From Neoasaia chiangmaiensis (GTDB lineage Bacteria > Pseudomonadota > Alphaproteobacteria > Acetobacterales > Acetobacteraceae): 64,000 bases of DNA. Made by a program: the position numbers and the translations under genes. Shown piece by piece: positions 17,499 through 26,904 of this stretch. The stretch spans positions 496,001 to 560,000 of the forward strand of contig NZ_CP014691.1 of NCBI RefSeq assembly GCF_002005465.1, given 5' to 3'. The notes below the pieces were generated by a model. That model saw nothing but the letters and a program-made list of their open reading frames with translations, made no database searches and was not told where the DNA came from. Position 1 is the first letter of the stretch, and every line of letters starts with the position of its first letter.

Positions 17499-18706
17499 TG
17501 GACCACGTAACCCGGAATGGCGAAAATCCGCACTTTTTGCTTGATATTTCACGTCTTATAGCGCGTGCGGGACAAAGCGTCCCCACGGGCATTGATCGCG
17601 TTGAACTTGCATACGCCAATTTCCTTCTGAGACATCACAGTGCAAACCTCACCTTCAGTGCGCTGCATCCTGTCGGGCGGTATGGTACGCTTCCTTTTGG
17701 CAAGGCCTTAGCTCTCATCAACGTTCTCAACCAATGCTGGGACGGCCAGGGCGGGGAGGCTGCCTGCGCAAGGCTTGGTCGCTCGCTCCGACGTCACGCG
17801 CTGTTGGGACGTGCCGAAAAGATTTCAGGAAAAGTCTTCCATCTGCTGCTATCCCATCATCATCTCAATCGTCCCAAGGTCGTGTCGCGCGTGCTGCGCC
17901 GTTATCGTGCACGCTTTATTCCGATGATCCATGATCTTATCCCGATTGAGTATCCGGAGTATGCACGTCCTATCGAACCCGTTCGCCATGAACGGCGGTT
18001 AGCGACCGTCAGTCGCTATGCAGACGGTATCATCGTTCCATCCGAAGACGTAGCAGTAGCAATGCAGGAGCGATTACGGATGAAAGGGCGCGTTCATGTT
18101 CCTGTCTGGACAGTGCCACACGGCATACATAAGCACCCGTTGCCTGAAAAATCCCTATCAGCAGATACCCGCGTTCCCTACTTTGTTTATCTTGGAACAA
18201 TAGAGCCGCGCAAAAATCACCTGCTGCTGCTCAACATCTGGCGGCGGCTCGTGCAGCAACTGGGAGAAAAAGCACCAAAGCTGATCATCGTTGGCAAGCG
18301 CGGGTGGGAAAACGAGAACATCGTCGATATGCTGGAACGTTGCCCGTGGCTACAGAACCATGTTGAAGAACACAATAGCTTGCCCGACACCGAGGTCGTC
18401 AGGCTGCTTTGCGGTAGTCGTGCCCTGCTTTTTCCATCATTTGTCGAGGGGTTCGGCCTGCCTTTGGCAGAAGCGCTTTCATTGAATGTGCCGGCAATCT
18501 GCTCGGATATTCCTGTATTTCGTACAATCGCCCAAAAATCCGCGACGTATATTGACCCGCTCGATGCGAAGTCTTGGGAGCAGGCAATTCTGGACTTTAC
18601 ATTCGGAGACGATCACACCGCCAACCTGCCCAAAAAAAACAATTGGGCCCCTTTTGAATGGGATTCCTCGGTTAGCATGGCACTCGACAAGATTGTGCTC
18701 TCGTAA
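17495..18706 (+). CDS. Family 4 glycosyltransferase in the capsule locus
   Basis: A 403-aa GT-B enzyme starting at ATG 17495 (4-nt overlap with kpsS). The N-terminal half has PTGIDRVELAYANFL, and the C-terminal GT4 half has YLGTIEPRKNHLLLL, KLIIVGKRGWENE and the nucleotide-sugar E-x7-E motif in FPSFVEGFGLPLAEAL. It probably adds a sugar of the capsule repeat unit. The sugar and linkage cannot be told from sequence. Confidence 0.88.
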   Translation: MMDHVTRNGENPHFLLDISRLIARAGQSVPTGIDRVELAYANFLLRHHSANLTFSALHPVGRYGTLPFGKALALINVLNQCWDGQGGEAACARLGRSLRRHALLGRAEKISGKVFHLLLSHHHLNRPKVVSRVLRRYRARFIPMIHDLIPIEYPEYARPIEPVRHERRLATVSRYADGIIVPSEDVAVAMQERLRMKGRVHVPVWTVPHGIHKHPLPEKSLSADTRVPYFVYLGTIEPRKNHLLLLNIWRRLVQQLGEKAPKLIIVGKRGWENENIVDMLERCPWLQNHVEEHNSLPDTEVVRLLCGSRALLFPSFVEGFGLPLAEALSLNVPAICSDIPVFRTIAQKSATYIDPLDAKSWEQAILDFTFGDDHTANLPKKNNWAPFEWDSSVSMALDKIVLS

Positions 18707-18917
18707 GGCAAAAGATTATGTATCGCATGATTTAATTTTTTGGTTTGTTGACCGATCTTTTGATATCATGGAAAGGTTTAATACTCTGAGGCCATAAAAT
18801 GTATTATCCAGTTCTGCTTTGCTGAGACATTCGGCTGGCTTTACTACTATTCAGCAGACTTTGCGCAAAAGATATTTGCTGTTGCGTTATATCTCCAACT
18901 CAGGCAATCCAACGCAT
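18707..18917. other. Intergenic region before kpsE
   Basis: About 210 nt with no credible gene and clearly more A+T than the flanking genes. It may hold a promoter for kpsE-kpsT. I see no convincing terminator or operator. Confidence 0.4.
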
Positions 18918-20096
18918 ATGAACCAAATCGACAACGGTTTTGATGGGCAGCTGCAAACCCGAGCTGCATTGACTTCGCCAAGACAGCCGTCTCGCCTGGC
19001 GCTCGCACTGCGTCGCCGCGCTCCGTTCCTCGTTGTCGTCGTGGCACCGACTATACTGGCGACATTCTATTATGCTGCTATCGCGACGCCCCAATACATT
19101 TCCGAAGCGCAGTTCGTCGTACGTGGGCAGAACAATCAGTCAAGCGGTGCGCTCGCAGGTCTCATGTCCATCACGGGTAGTGGAGGCGGCTCAAGCGAAG
19201 ACACCTATGCCGTTCAGGACTATATCATGTCCCGAGACGCAGCACGTGAGATGCTGGACAAGGAACACATCGACCGCGTCTATAGTGTCCCACAGGCCGA
19301 TTTTCTCGCGCGGTTCCCGAATTTTTACACCCTGAAATCATTTGAGCACTTTTTTTCATATTACAAGCGGCATGTCCTGGCGGAACTTGATACAACAAGC
19401 GGACTGTCGACGCTTCAGGTTAGAACTTTTACTGCGAGTGACTCGCAGCGTATAGCGAGAGCATTGCTCAATGCCTCGGAACGTCTTGTGAACAAGATGA
19501 ATGAACGGCAAAGGCAAAATCTTGTCGCCAGTTCGCTCCGGGAACGTGACGACGTCGTTGCTCATTTAAGAGATCTCAGCAAGCAGATTGATGCGTATCG
19601 CAACCAGGTGGCGATGCTTGATCCAAACAAGCAATCTGAACCTATGCTCAAGGATATTGCGACACTGCAAACAATGCTGATCACTACCCAGCTCCAGGTC
19701 GAGCAACTTCAGGCCACTGCACCAAACAGTCCGCTTATCACTGTCTATCAACATCGCATTGCTGCTCTAGCGGATCAGATCGCGCATGCGGCCACTGGCG
19801 TTACCGGCGATGATCGGTCAATGGTACCCAAAATCAGCGCGTATGACGATTTGCTCCTGCAGCGGACGCTTGCAGAAAAAGAGTTGGTCACAACGACTGC
19901 CGCGCTCGATTCTGCGCGCGCGCAGGCAGATAAACAGCAACTTTATCTCGACGAGGTCACGCAACCCAATCTTCCGGACTATCCTCTTTATCCGCGAAGC
20001 CTGACGAATATCGCCATCGTATTTCTTACAATGGGTGCTCTATATGTCATGGCCAGCCTAATCATTGCGGGTGCGCGCGAGCATAAGATTCACTAA
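18918..20096 (+). CDS. kpsE: KpsE-like capsule export inner-membrane protein
   Basis: A 392-aa polysaccharide co-polymerase/export protein. It has a membrane segment near residues 32-50 (PFLVVVVAPTILATFYYAA), a long periplasmic coiled-coil region, PLYPRSLTNIAIVFLTMGALYVMASLIIAG as the second membrane segment, and a short cytoplasmic tail. The signature ATPQYISEAQFVVRG follows the first segment. It links the ABC exporter to the outer-membrane channel. The start ATG 18918 is the first good one; the frame reaches further upstream only through non-ATG codons. Confidence 0.9.
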   Translation: MNQIDNGFDGQLQTRAALTSPRQPSRLALALRRRAPFLVVVVAPTILATFYYAAIATPQYISEAQFVVRGQNNQSSGALAGLMSITGSGGGSSEDTYAVQDYIMSRDAAREMLDKEHIDRVYSVPQADFLARFPNFYTLKSFEHFFSYYKRHVLAELDTTSGLSTLQVRTFTASDSQRIARALLNASERLVNKMNERQRQNLVASSLRERDDVVAHLRDLSKQIDAYRNQVAMLDPNKQSEPMLKDIATLQTMLITTQLQVEQLQATAPNSPLITVYQHRIAALADQIAHAATGVTGDDRSMVPKISAYDDLLLQRTLAEKELVTTTAALDSARAQADKQQLYLDEVTQPNLPDYPLYPRSLTNIAIVFLTMGALYVMASLIIAGAREHKIH

Positions 20097-20128
20097 TAGT
20101 TTGCTGTTTTGTTGTCTGGGCTGTTCTG

Positions 20129-20776
20129 ATGCTTCGATGTATTGACATTGTGAAAGATTATCATGGGCACTCAGGAACCCGCCGGGTTCTGAATCATGTC
20201 AATCTTGAGCTTCGTCCTGGGGAGAAGCTTGGTATTCTGGGACGCAATGGTGCGGGGAAGTCAACACTTCTTCGCATTATAGGTGGCGTGGAACCGATGA
20301 CCGGCGGTCGAATTGAACAGGATATGTCAATATCCTGGCCTATCGCATTTGGCGGCGCGTTTCAGGGAAGCCTCAGCGGACTCGATAATCTTCGTTTTAT
20401 CTGCCGTATCTACGATCTCGACTACCACTCAACGCGCGCCTTCGTTGATGATTTTGCAGAACTCGGCAGGCAGTTGGCTGACCCGGTCAAGACATATTCA
20501 TCCGGGATGCGCGCCCGCTTGGCGTTCGCTCTTTCCATCGTTATCGAATTCGACTGTTACCTGATCGATGAAGTTATTATGGTTGGCGATGCTCGTTTTC
20601 ACAAACGCTGCCACGACGAATTATTTACCAAGCGGGCAGATCGAAGCCTGATTATTGTTTCTCACAGCATGGATTTTGTTAAAGAAGTCTGCAACAGAGG
20701 CGTTCTGTTGCACAACGGTCAGTTACACGATCATGATAGCGTGGCCGGGGCGATCGAAGCGTATGAACGCCTTTGA
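20129..20776 (+). CDS. kpsT: KpsT-like capsule ABC transporter ATP-binding protein
   Basis: A 215-aa ATPase with Walker A GRNGAGKST (38-46), signature YSSGMRARL (123-131), Walker B ending in D147-E148 and switch H179, as expected for KpsT/Wzt without a C-terminal carbohydrate-binding domain. It powers export of the finished capsule chain. The cognate permease KpsM, normally next to it, is not present in this window. Confidence 0.92.
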   Translation: MLRCIDIVKDYHGHSGTRRVLNHVNLELRPGEKLGILGRNGAGKSTLLRIIGGVEPMTGGRIEQDMSISWPIAFGGAFQGSLSGLDNLRFICRIYDLDYHSTRAFVDDFAELGRQLADPVKTYSSGMRARLAFALSIVIEFDCYLIDEVIMVGDARFHKRCHDELFTKRADRSLIIVSHSMDFVKEVCNRGVLLHNGQLHDHDSVAGAIEAYERL

Positions 20777-20887
20777 TAATACCGGAATCCGACTTAAATA
20801 AAAATCATCCATCCAAAATAATTAAAATTTCCACAGCTTTTCCCGACGCGCCCCATACCGCAAGGTAGGAAGCGCGCGCAATAGTAC

Positions 20888-20923
20888 GACAGCCGCTATT
20901 AGTGCGCTATATAAGCTGCTGTC
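20888..20923. terminator. Hairpin between convergent kpsT and kpsD
   Basis: GACAGC at 20888-20893 pairs with GCTGTC at 20918-20923, plus two more pairs after one mismatch. The stem encloses the kpsD stop codon. The loop is long, so confidence is low. Confidence 0.3.
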
Positions 20924-22089
20924 ACACCCTGACCAATTAATGTACCAATCAACTGATTGAATTTGTAAAAGCGGTTGGTTTTTGCGTTGGCAATGAAAAT
21001 CAGGTCCTTGTTTTTCATTGGCAACTTTTGCGCCAGGAAGTAACTATTGGGGTTCATCATATCAAGCTTGTAAACAACTGGCACCCACTGACCAATGGCT
21101 GGTGTGGTTATTCCCATACGCCGCGCAGCGGGTATATCTTCAAATCGGAATAGGAATACGGCGTTGGGATCGGCTCGCTGATCCGCAGGTCCACCCACTC
21201 GAGCGATAGCCTCGGCCAATGTTAGATCTGGGGAGCGGAACGGCGTTTCTGTGACCCGTTCGCTTGCACCGAAAACCGTATATGTACGCGGCTGATAGAT
21301 GACGTGAATTCTATCGCCCGGCTTGGCGCGAATGTCCTGATCGGGATGTGCTTCCAGCGTTCCGAGATCGGTTCCGCCCATTCGACCGCCACGCAGCAAT
21401 TCGACATGCGAATCTTCGGGCGAGTAGGTTGCGCCTCCAGCGATCGCCACAAGGTCAGACAGCCGCTCCTGTGCCGTCGTCAACAATTGTCGCCCTGGCC
21501 GACGAACCTCGCCAGAGATGATGACGGTATTGCCGATATCTGTCCCGATATGAACCATAACCTGCGGATTTTGCGATTTTCCGAGAAGTTGTTGACGAAT
21601 ATGGTCAGCAAGGACCTCTGGCGTTAACCCCGCCGCCTTCATCTTTCCGACATACGGAATCAGTATGGTACCATCTTGCTCTACCTGGGTCGGTGGCAAA
21701 TTGACGTTCGTAACACCCGTGGATGGTCCACCAACCGATCCGGCGCTGCTCAGGCTACCACTCGCGCTTGTAAAAAGGCCGCTCCCGAGTTCAAAGACGG
21801 TGATCGCCAGCATGTCACCAGCGCCTATGCGATCATTGGCCAGTGGAATATTATTATTTGTATCTATGTTGGAGATCAGCGGCGGATGCTCACCAGCGAG
21901 CACAGAAATGAGCAACGGCGACACCGGGAGGATCTGATAACCCAGTGGATTATCGTTTTTCGCGCTGCTTAAAACTTTTTGTTCCGTCGGGCCACTGTCC
22001 GGTAAGGCGTTACAGCCCGCCAACAAAGCGACGCCAGATAAAAGCATACCGAGAAGAGTTGGACGTCGCGAAAAAGAAAGCTGGTTCAT
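20899..22089 (-). CDS. kpsD: KpsD/Wza-like outer-membrane polysaccharide export lipoprotein
   Basis: A 396-aa protein with lipobox LLAGC (C26), the Poly_export (Wza N-terminal) domain (IGAGDMLAITVFE, ILIPYVGKMKAAGLT, VMVHIG) and SLBB-type domains (VIISGEVRRPGRQLL, VFGASERVTETPF). It forms the outer-membrane part of the capsule exporter with KpsE. It heads toward kpsT and lies downstream of two glycosyltransferase genes on the minus strand. The gap to the upstream gene is 16 nt. Confidence 0.9.
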   Translation of the reverse strand: MNQLSFSRRPTLLGMLLSGVALLAGCNALPDSGPTEQKVLSSAKNDNPLGYQILPVSPLLISVLAGEHPPLISNIDTNNNIPLANDRIGAGDMLAITVFELGSGLFTSASGSLSSAGSVGGPSTGVTNVNLPPTQVEQDGTILIPYVGKMKAAGLTPEVLADHIRQQLLGKSQNPQVMVHIGTDIGNTVIISGEVRRPGRQLLTTAQERLSDLVAIAGGATYSPEDSHVELLRGGRMGGTDLGTLEAHPDQDIRAKPGDRIHVIYQPRTYTVFGASERVTETPFRSPDLTLAEAIARVGGPADQRADPNAVFLFRFEDIPAARRMGITTPAIGQWVPVVYKLDMMNPNSYFLAQKLPMKNKDLIFIANAKTNRFYKFNQLIGTLIGQGVTAAYIAH

Positions 22090-22105
22090 AGTAAAGGGTT
22101 CGGCC

Positions 22106-23425
22106 TTAGATGGTTGGATTTGCTGCGATGATCTGGCGATACATTGAGTCCAGTCGGTCCTCGAATTTCTTCATGTCGAAATTTTGAGCCTGCTTGGTGC
22201 CCATTTCCTGAAGGCTTTGGCACAGTTCGTCGTCGCGATCCAGACGCTCGAACCCTTGCGTAATCGACGACACATCATATGCATCGACATAGAGCGCTGC
22301 TTTTCCTGCGACTTCCGGGATAGCCGTTTCCTTCGACGTCATAACAGGAACGCCGAACGACATCGCTTCCAGGATTGGCAGACCAAATCCCTCCGCCAGA
22401 GATGGAAACACAACGGCACGGGCGTTCCTGATCAAGGAATGGAGTGCCAGCTTCGGAAGATATTCGATCGATATGATGCGGTTACATTCTATCCCGCGCT
22501 GGAGGAACCGTAACTCGTGTTCGTTCTTCCATGCCATCGCACCAACAAGAACCATTTGCCGATTTGTATCAGCCGATAAAAACGCTTCGATAATTCGCCC
22601 TATATTCTTCTTGGGCTCCAGAGAACCAAAGAAAATGAAGTAACTGTGTGGCTCCAAGTCAAAAACACCACGAACTTCCTTTATCGTCTCCGCAAGCGGC
22701 CTGCTATCGGATTCTTGGTCCCTAACAAAAGACTGATACGTATTGTATGTTTTATTTTCAACATGAGGAAAAAAAGAAAGTATTTCTTTCTTAGACGCCT
22801 CTGATACAGTAGCGATTCCGTCAGAAGTCTCGGTTAACATTTTTATAAGACGAAAATAGTATCCCTTGTCATCCAGTGTCGTGTTCGGGAAGCGCAGGGG
22901 CACAAGATCATGGATTGTATAGATATTGATGCTGTTCCGAACCCTTATAGGCAACGGATATGTCCAATGCATGATCTTCGGCGAATTAGGAACCGTAACT
23001 GTTAGACAGCGTCCTGTTCGCCGGAAATATCGGCTGGCGCGTTGAAAAACTGCGGGGCAATTCAGAATTCGATCATAGGCAGGCATACGATCAGAGAACT
23101 GCCTTTGCTCAACACGATCGGCCATGGGCACTTCGACAGCGTCGTTTCCGCGTAGATAGGTGACTTGGTCCCGCCACCAGGGGAGCGTCAACGGAACCCT
23201 TTTTTTTCGTGTATCAGCCTGTCCGAAACTGTTGAAAAACACGACCTCCCGCAAATCGGGCGCCATCCTCCTTGAAATATGCATACCAAAGAGAACATCA
23301 ACGGGATGGTGCATCTGACGGAGTGCGAAGCTCAGCGTTCTTGCATAGGTGGCGACACCGGTACCGCGCGGCAATGCTAGGTTGAATCCATCGATCCCCA
23401 CGCGGAATTTTTCAGATGCCGTCAA
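22106..23425 (-). CDS. Family 4 glycosyltransferase
   Basis: A 439-aa GT-B enzyme with N-terminal PRGTGVATYARTLSFAL, a middle MHWTYPLPIRVRN and IHDLVPLRFP, and C-terminal YFIFFGSLEPKKNIGRI and FPSLAEGFGLPILEAM. It shares several motifs with the next gene upstream, so the two look like diverged tandem paralogs. The likely role is capsule or other surface glycan assembly. Confidence 0.88.
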   Translation of the reverse strand: MTASEKFRVGIDGFNLALPRGTGVATYARTLSFALRQMHHPVDVLFGMHISRRMAPDLREVVFFNSFGQADTRKKRVPLTLPWWRDQVTYLRGNDAVEVPMADRVEQRQFSDRMPAYDRILNCPAVFQRASRYFRRTGRCLTVTVPNSPKIMHWTYPLPIRVRNSINIYTIHDLVPLRFPNTTLDDKGYYFRLIKMLTETSDGIATVSEASKKEILSFFPHVENKTYNTYQSFVRDQESDSRPLAETIKEVRGVFDLEPHSYFIFFGSLEPKKNIGRIIEAFLSADTNRQMVLVGAMAWKNEHELRFLQRGIECNRIISIEYLPKLALHSLIRNARAVVFPSLAEGFGLPILEAMSFGVPVMTSKETAIPEVAGKAALYVDAYDVSSITQGFERLDRDDELCQSLQEMGTKQAQNFDMKKFEDRLDSMYRQIIAANPTI

Positions 23426-23492
23426 CAGTCATAACCTCTCGGGGAAAGCGTTCGCGTGTTCTGTTCGGGTATAGGCGCACGTCCAGCACGCG

Positions 23493-24656
23493 TCAAAGCG
23501 GCAAGGACCTGACCGGAAGTTGCGTATAGAACGCATGCAAACGTTGCGCGAAATGATGCATCGAAAAATCGCTGGCCCGCGCCAGGCCACGCTGCACATA
23601 GGCGGCACGAATGTCGTCTGAGCGATCAAGCGACGCTATCGCTCGCGCGATCTCCTGAACGTCGCAGGGATCGATCAGAAAGGCGCCAGCACTGGCAATT
23701 TCTTCAGTTGCATGTCCTCTGCTCGTGATAACGGGCGTTCCCAAAGCCATGGCTTCGACGATCGGCAGGCCGAATCCCTCCGCTAGCGAGGGGAAGACCA
23801 CAGCGCGCGCTTCGCGGATGGCACGGAGCAGGGAAGGGCGTGAGCACCAGGCGACGCGCCTCACAAGTTCGGGATTCGGATGCAAGCGAAGGGCCGCCCA
23901 CTCGTTATCTGCTTCCCATCCGTCATTACCGATAATCGTTAAAGGGCGCATGGTGCCGCTGGCAGCATGTGCTGCGATGATCCTGCCAACGTTCTTGCGA
24001 CGTTCCACTGTGCCAAAATACAGAAAACCACCTTCAGGCGCCACGGAAGGTGAATAAGCTGATTCAGCGACCTCGTGATCCTCAAGGCAGATAGGCTGTC
24101 CGAGATTGACGACCTTTTCTGGCGAGATTGGCAGATTTGCGAGAATGTCCTGCCGAACCACGTCGCTGACAGTCACAACAGCGTCTGCACGAGATACGCA
24201 CGCCAGTAGTAATGATCTCAATCTCTTCGCTGAAATACCGGACATCTCTGGCTTAATGACAGGAATTATATCATGGATTGTGACAACGTTCCGGACATTC
24301 CGCCAGTATATAGGCAATGGATACGTCCAATGCATGATGCTTGGTGCCATATTACCAGAGATCGCGGTCATACATCTGGTCAGGCCATATCGAACGTGAG
24401 CAGTTCGGTAGAGGTCGTCGCAAACGAACAAATTGTCTTCATGAACATCAACGACACGGCTGGAGCGTATGGCTCGTCCATGACGGCGCACGTAAGCCCT
24501 AAATCCCTTGTGTCTTACGACAGTCGACTCGCCGTCTGAAATTCTTGCAACATCCAGGCCCGTCAAGCGAGCCGCCATCTCCAACGCTCGCGCGTATGTT
24601 GCAACCCCCGTACCGCCAGCGCGACCCGTATTCCGATCATCGTAGCCTATCAGCAT
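23493..24656 (-). CDS. Family 4 glycosyltransferase
   Basis: A 387-aa GT-B enzyme. It shares GGTGVATYARALEMA, MHWTYPLPIYWRNVRNVVTI and GFLYFGTVERRKNVGRI with the neighbouring glycosyltransferase at 22106-23425, with the GT4 signature FPSLAEGFGLPIVEAM. It starts at ATG 24656, 8 nt after the stop of the fatty acid hydroxylase-like gene, so the four minus-strand genes look like one operon. Confidence 0.88.
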   Translation of the reverse strand: MLIGYDDRNTGRAGGTGVATYARALEMAARLTGLDVARISDGESTVVRHKGFRAYVRRHGRAIRSSRVVDVHEDNLFVCDDLYRTAHVRYGLTRCMTAISGNMAPSIMHWTYPLPIYWRNVRNVVTIHDIIPVIKPEMSGISAKRLRSLLLACVSRADAVVTVSDVVRQDILANLPISPEKVVNLGQPICLEDHEVAESAYSPSVAPEGGFLYFGTVERRKNVGRIIAAHAASGTMRPLTIIGNDGWEADNEWAALRLHPNPELVRRVAWCSRPSLLRAIREARAVVFPSLAEGFGLPIVEAMALGTPVITSRGHATEEIASAGAFLIDPCDVQEIARAIASLDRSDDIRAAYVQRGLARASDFSMHHFAQRLHAFYTQLPVRSLPL

Positions 24657-24664
24657 ATTTAGTT

Positions 24665-25249
24665 TCAGCGGCGATGATGGGGCGCCTGCGTACCGAAGAG
24701 TCGATCCCAGAAAACAGCTGTGATAGCGAAATTATGCTCGGGAACGGCAAAATGATGTTTGAGATGATGACGCCGTAAATATGTGAGTATCCGATTTCGA
24801 CTACGCGATTGATGCCCGGCATAGTGAACGAGATCGTAGGTGAAATAGCCGCTGACAAAGCCCAGAAAAGCCGCGTTTCCGGAAGGACCCAACACGCGAA
24901 TCAATGCAAACCAGATCAGCGCCGCTATCGGTATCGTCACGATAAGGGGCATCATGTTGCGCATGCGATCATTTGGATCGGCATGATGATTGCCATGGAT
25001 CAGGAAAATGAACTGCTGACCCCACTTCGACTTGAGATCCAGATGAAAGAGGAAGCGGTGGGCAAGATACTCGATCAGCGTCCACAGCACGAATCCACTG
25101 ACCGCCAGAGCGATAGCCTGTAGTATCGGGAGGCTACCGCACTGCCATGCCACCACAGCCAGAAGAACTGACCATACCGACAGAAACCAGGACATCGGCA
25201 TGAACGTCATTCGTTCGAGCAATGCATTATGAAACAGTCGAACGCTCAA
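24665..25249 (-). CDS. Fatty acid hydroxylase/sterol desaturase-family membrane protein
   Basis: A 194-aa integral membrane protein with the eight-histidine di-iron pattern of this superfamily: EYLAHRFLFH, HGNHH, HYAGH and HHLKHH. There are about four membrane segments. Related enzymes 2-hydroxylate fatty acyl chains of lipids. It is the first gene of the minus-strand capsule operon, so it might modify a lipid carrier or anchor, or sit there by chance. Confidence 0.85.
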   Translation of the reverse strand: MSVRLFHNALLERMTFMPMSWFLSVWSVLLAVVAWQCGSLPILQAIALAVSGFVLWTLIEYLAHRFLFHLDLKSKWGQQFIFLIHGNHHADPNDRMRNMMPLIVTIPIAALIWFALIRVLGPSGNAAFLGFVSGYFTYDLVHYAGHQSRSRNRILTYLRRHHLKHHFAVPEHNFAITAVFWDRLFGTQAPHHRR

Positions 25250-26076
25250 GCCGGCCTACCTTCACCCATATCGAATCCCCCCTTAATGCCATCAATATGG
25301 TTCAGGTGGGAGACGACAATACGGCCATACAGCAACATTTTATGACGGGCTTTCTTGTCTCGTCGGTCCGTCATGACACCCGAGAACATCTGCGCGAAGC
25401 TAAATCTATATGAACAGTGGAGAATGTTCCAGCATTTCCCACGGTATTGCCCTCAGTCATGATGCGCTGTCGGATGACAGCCTCATCACCGAGACATATG
25501 TGATGCAAGCGGGCTCCAAAAAAGCGAAATATTTTGTTACATAAACACCGAATAAAATATCTGTAGAATAAAAATTGTCACCTTAAGGACAAATATCTTA
25601 AATTATCAGAAGCGTAAAAATGATCGGAGTATGACACCAGAGAATAATAATGGACGATTTGAGGTGCGCTCATTATCCGGATACTTATTTTAAAAACTGG
25701 AGTAGAATCATATATTTTCGAAAACGCCCCCCTCCATTACGCGTCGTTATGAACCAGATATATTGATAAATCTTTGACGGCATCGTCTACAACGCGTCAG
25801 TGATGCCCCGCAGTCTCGCCAATCATTTTATCGCCCACCTCTTGACACCGCACATCGCTGAAGGCGCCGAAGCGGATAAGCGATGGCAACTTGCTCATAT
25901 AGGTGGAGGTGCCGTCGTACCCCAACTCGTACGGAGTGCCCTTACTGCCTGAGTGAAGGCAAATTGAGTGATCCCAGTGGGTTATGATGCAGGTTTTGTA
26001 AGAACCTGATGAGGTGGACTGAAATCGCCTGTGCGCGGCTTTCAGCAGGCGCCCAAATCGTGAACGCAACTTGATG
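25250..26076. other. Long AT-richer intergenic region upstream of the capsule operon
   Basis: About 830 nt without a recognisable gene. The part from 25400 to 25760 is markedly AT-rich, with several A/T runs, and probably carries the minus-strand capsule promoter. A 90-codon frame at 25797-26069 (minus) has no family resemblance that I can see. The region runs into an insertion-sequence remnant at its right end. Confidence 0.5.
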
Positions 26077-26170
26077 AAGCGCTTCTTACAAACTCAAGCA
26101 CTTCCGCCGCGTCGTCACCCGCTATGATATGCTCTCCACCAACTTCTTCGCCCTGATGGAACTCGCTTAA
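26077..26170 (+). pseudogene. IS5-family transposase, C-terminal remnant
   Basis: From 26096 the frame reads KHFRRVVTRYDMLSTNFFAL and then MELA-stop, a typical IS5-type transposase C-terminus. Just upstream, the preceding RFF-x-KL motif is present only in another frame, implying a 1-nt indel. No terminal inverted repeat or further transposase is recognisable, so this is a decayed fragment. Confidence 0.7.
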
Positions 26171-26200
26171 ATGCGGCCCTGACTCCGTGCTTATAAGTTC

Positions 26201-26767
26201 CTAGTCGCGGTCCAGTTCGGAGTCCCAATAGAGATAATCGCGCCAACTTTCGTGGAGATAATTGGGGGGGAAGCTGCGACCATTTTCCTGAAGATGTCGG
26301 GTAATAGGCTGGACAGGCTTTCTTCTGGGAAACATGCTGATCTCGGATGGCAGCTTGGACCCTTTCAGCAGATTGCAGGGGCTGCACGCCGTCACGACAT
26401 TCTCCCAACTCGTCTGACCACCTCTTGCACGCGGTATGACGTGGTCAAAGGTCAATTCGTGAGTGGGCAATCGGTCATGACAATATTGACATGAGAAATT
26501 ATCACGCAGAAAAACATTGAACCGCGTAAATGCCGGCTTACGCGCCATCTGTATATAGTCTTTGAGGGCGATGACACTTGGTAATCGCATGCTCAGACTG
26601 GGCGAATGCACTTCAATGTCGTCATATTCGCTCAGGACGGATACACGATCCAGGAATACTGCTTTTATCGCTTCCTGCCAGGACCATAGGGAAAGCGGAA
26701 AGTAGGAAAGGGGGCGGAAATCGGCATTCAGGACAAGAGCCGGAAAGTGCTGATTGGTTGCGAGCAT
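26201..26767 (-). CDS. HNH endonuclease family protein
   Basis: A 188-aa protein. The N-terminal part has the LVLNADFRPLSYFPLSLWSW motif of stand-alone HNH proteins, and the nuclease domain has CQYC, FDHVIPRARGG, NVVTACSPCN and a final K. The pattern suggests a zinc-bound HNH fold. These proteins are widespread in proteobacterial chromosomes and their role is unknown. It is divergent from gluQ with a 137-nt gap. Confidence 0.88.
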   Translation of the reverse strand: MLATNQHFPALVLNADFRPLSYFPLSLWSWQEAIKAVFLDRVSVLSEYDDIEVHSPSLSMRLPSVIALKDYIQMARKPAFTRFNVFLRDNFSCQYCHDRLPTHELTFDHVIPRARGGQTSWENVVTACSPCNLLKGSKLPSEISMFPRRKPVQPITRHLQENGRSFPPNYLHESWRDYLYWDSELDRD

Positions 26768-26904
26768 TCGTTCGGCTCCTCACTACAAGAATGACGGCCC
26801 AATCGATGCATTCGCACGCGAAAACGAATGCTTGTCGATCAGCGCAATTCGTTCTTATCAGTTGACTATTTCAGGAAACCTCCGCCGCCGCAAGCTAAAG
26901 AATA

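Noticed and set aside
25222-25413. Possible 63-aa gene on the plus strand
   Set aside because: It overlaps the 5' end of the hydroxylase gene in antisense and has no recognisable feature.
25797-26069. Possible 90-aa gene on the minus strand
   Set aside because: No signal, domain or ribosome site, and it sits in a decayed IS border region.
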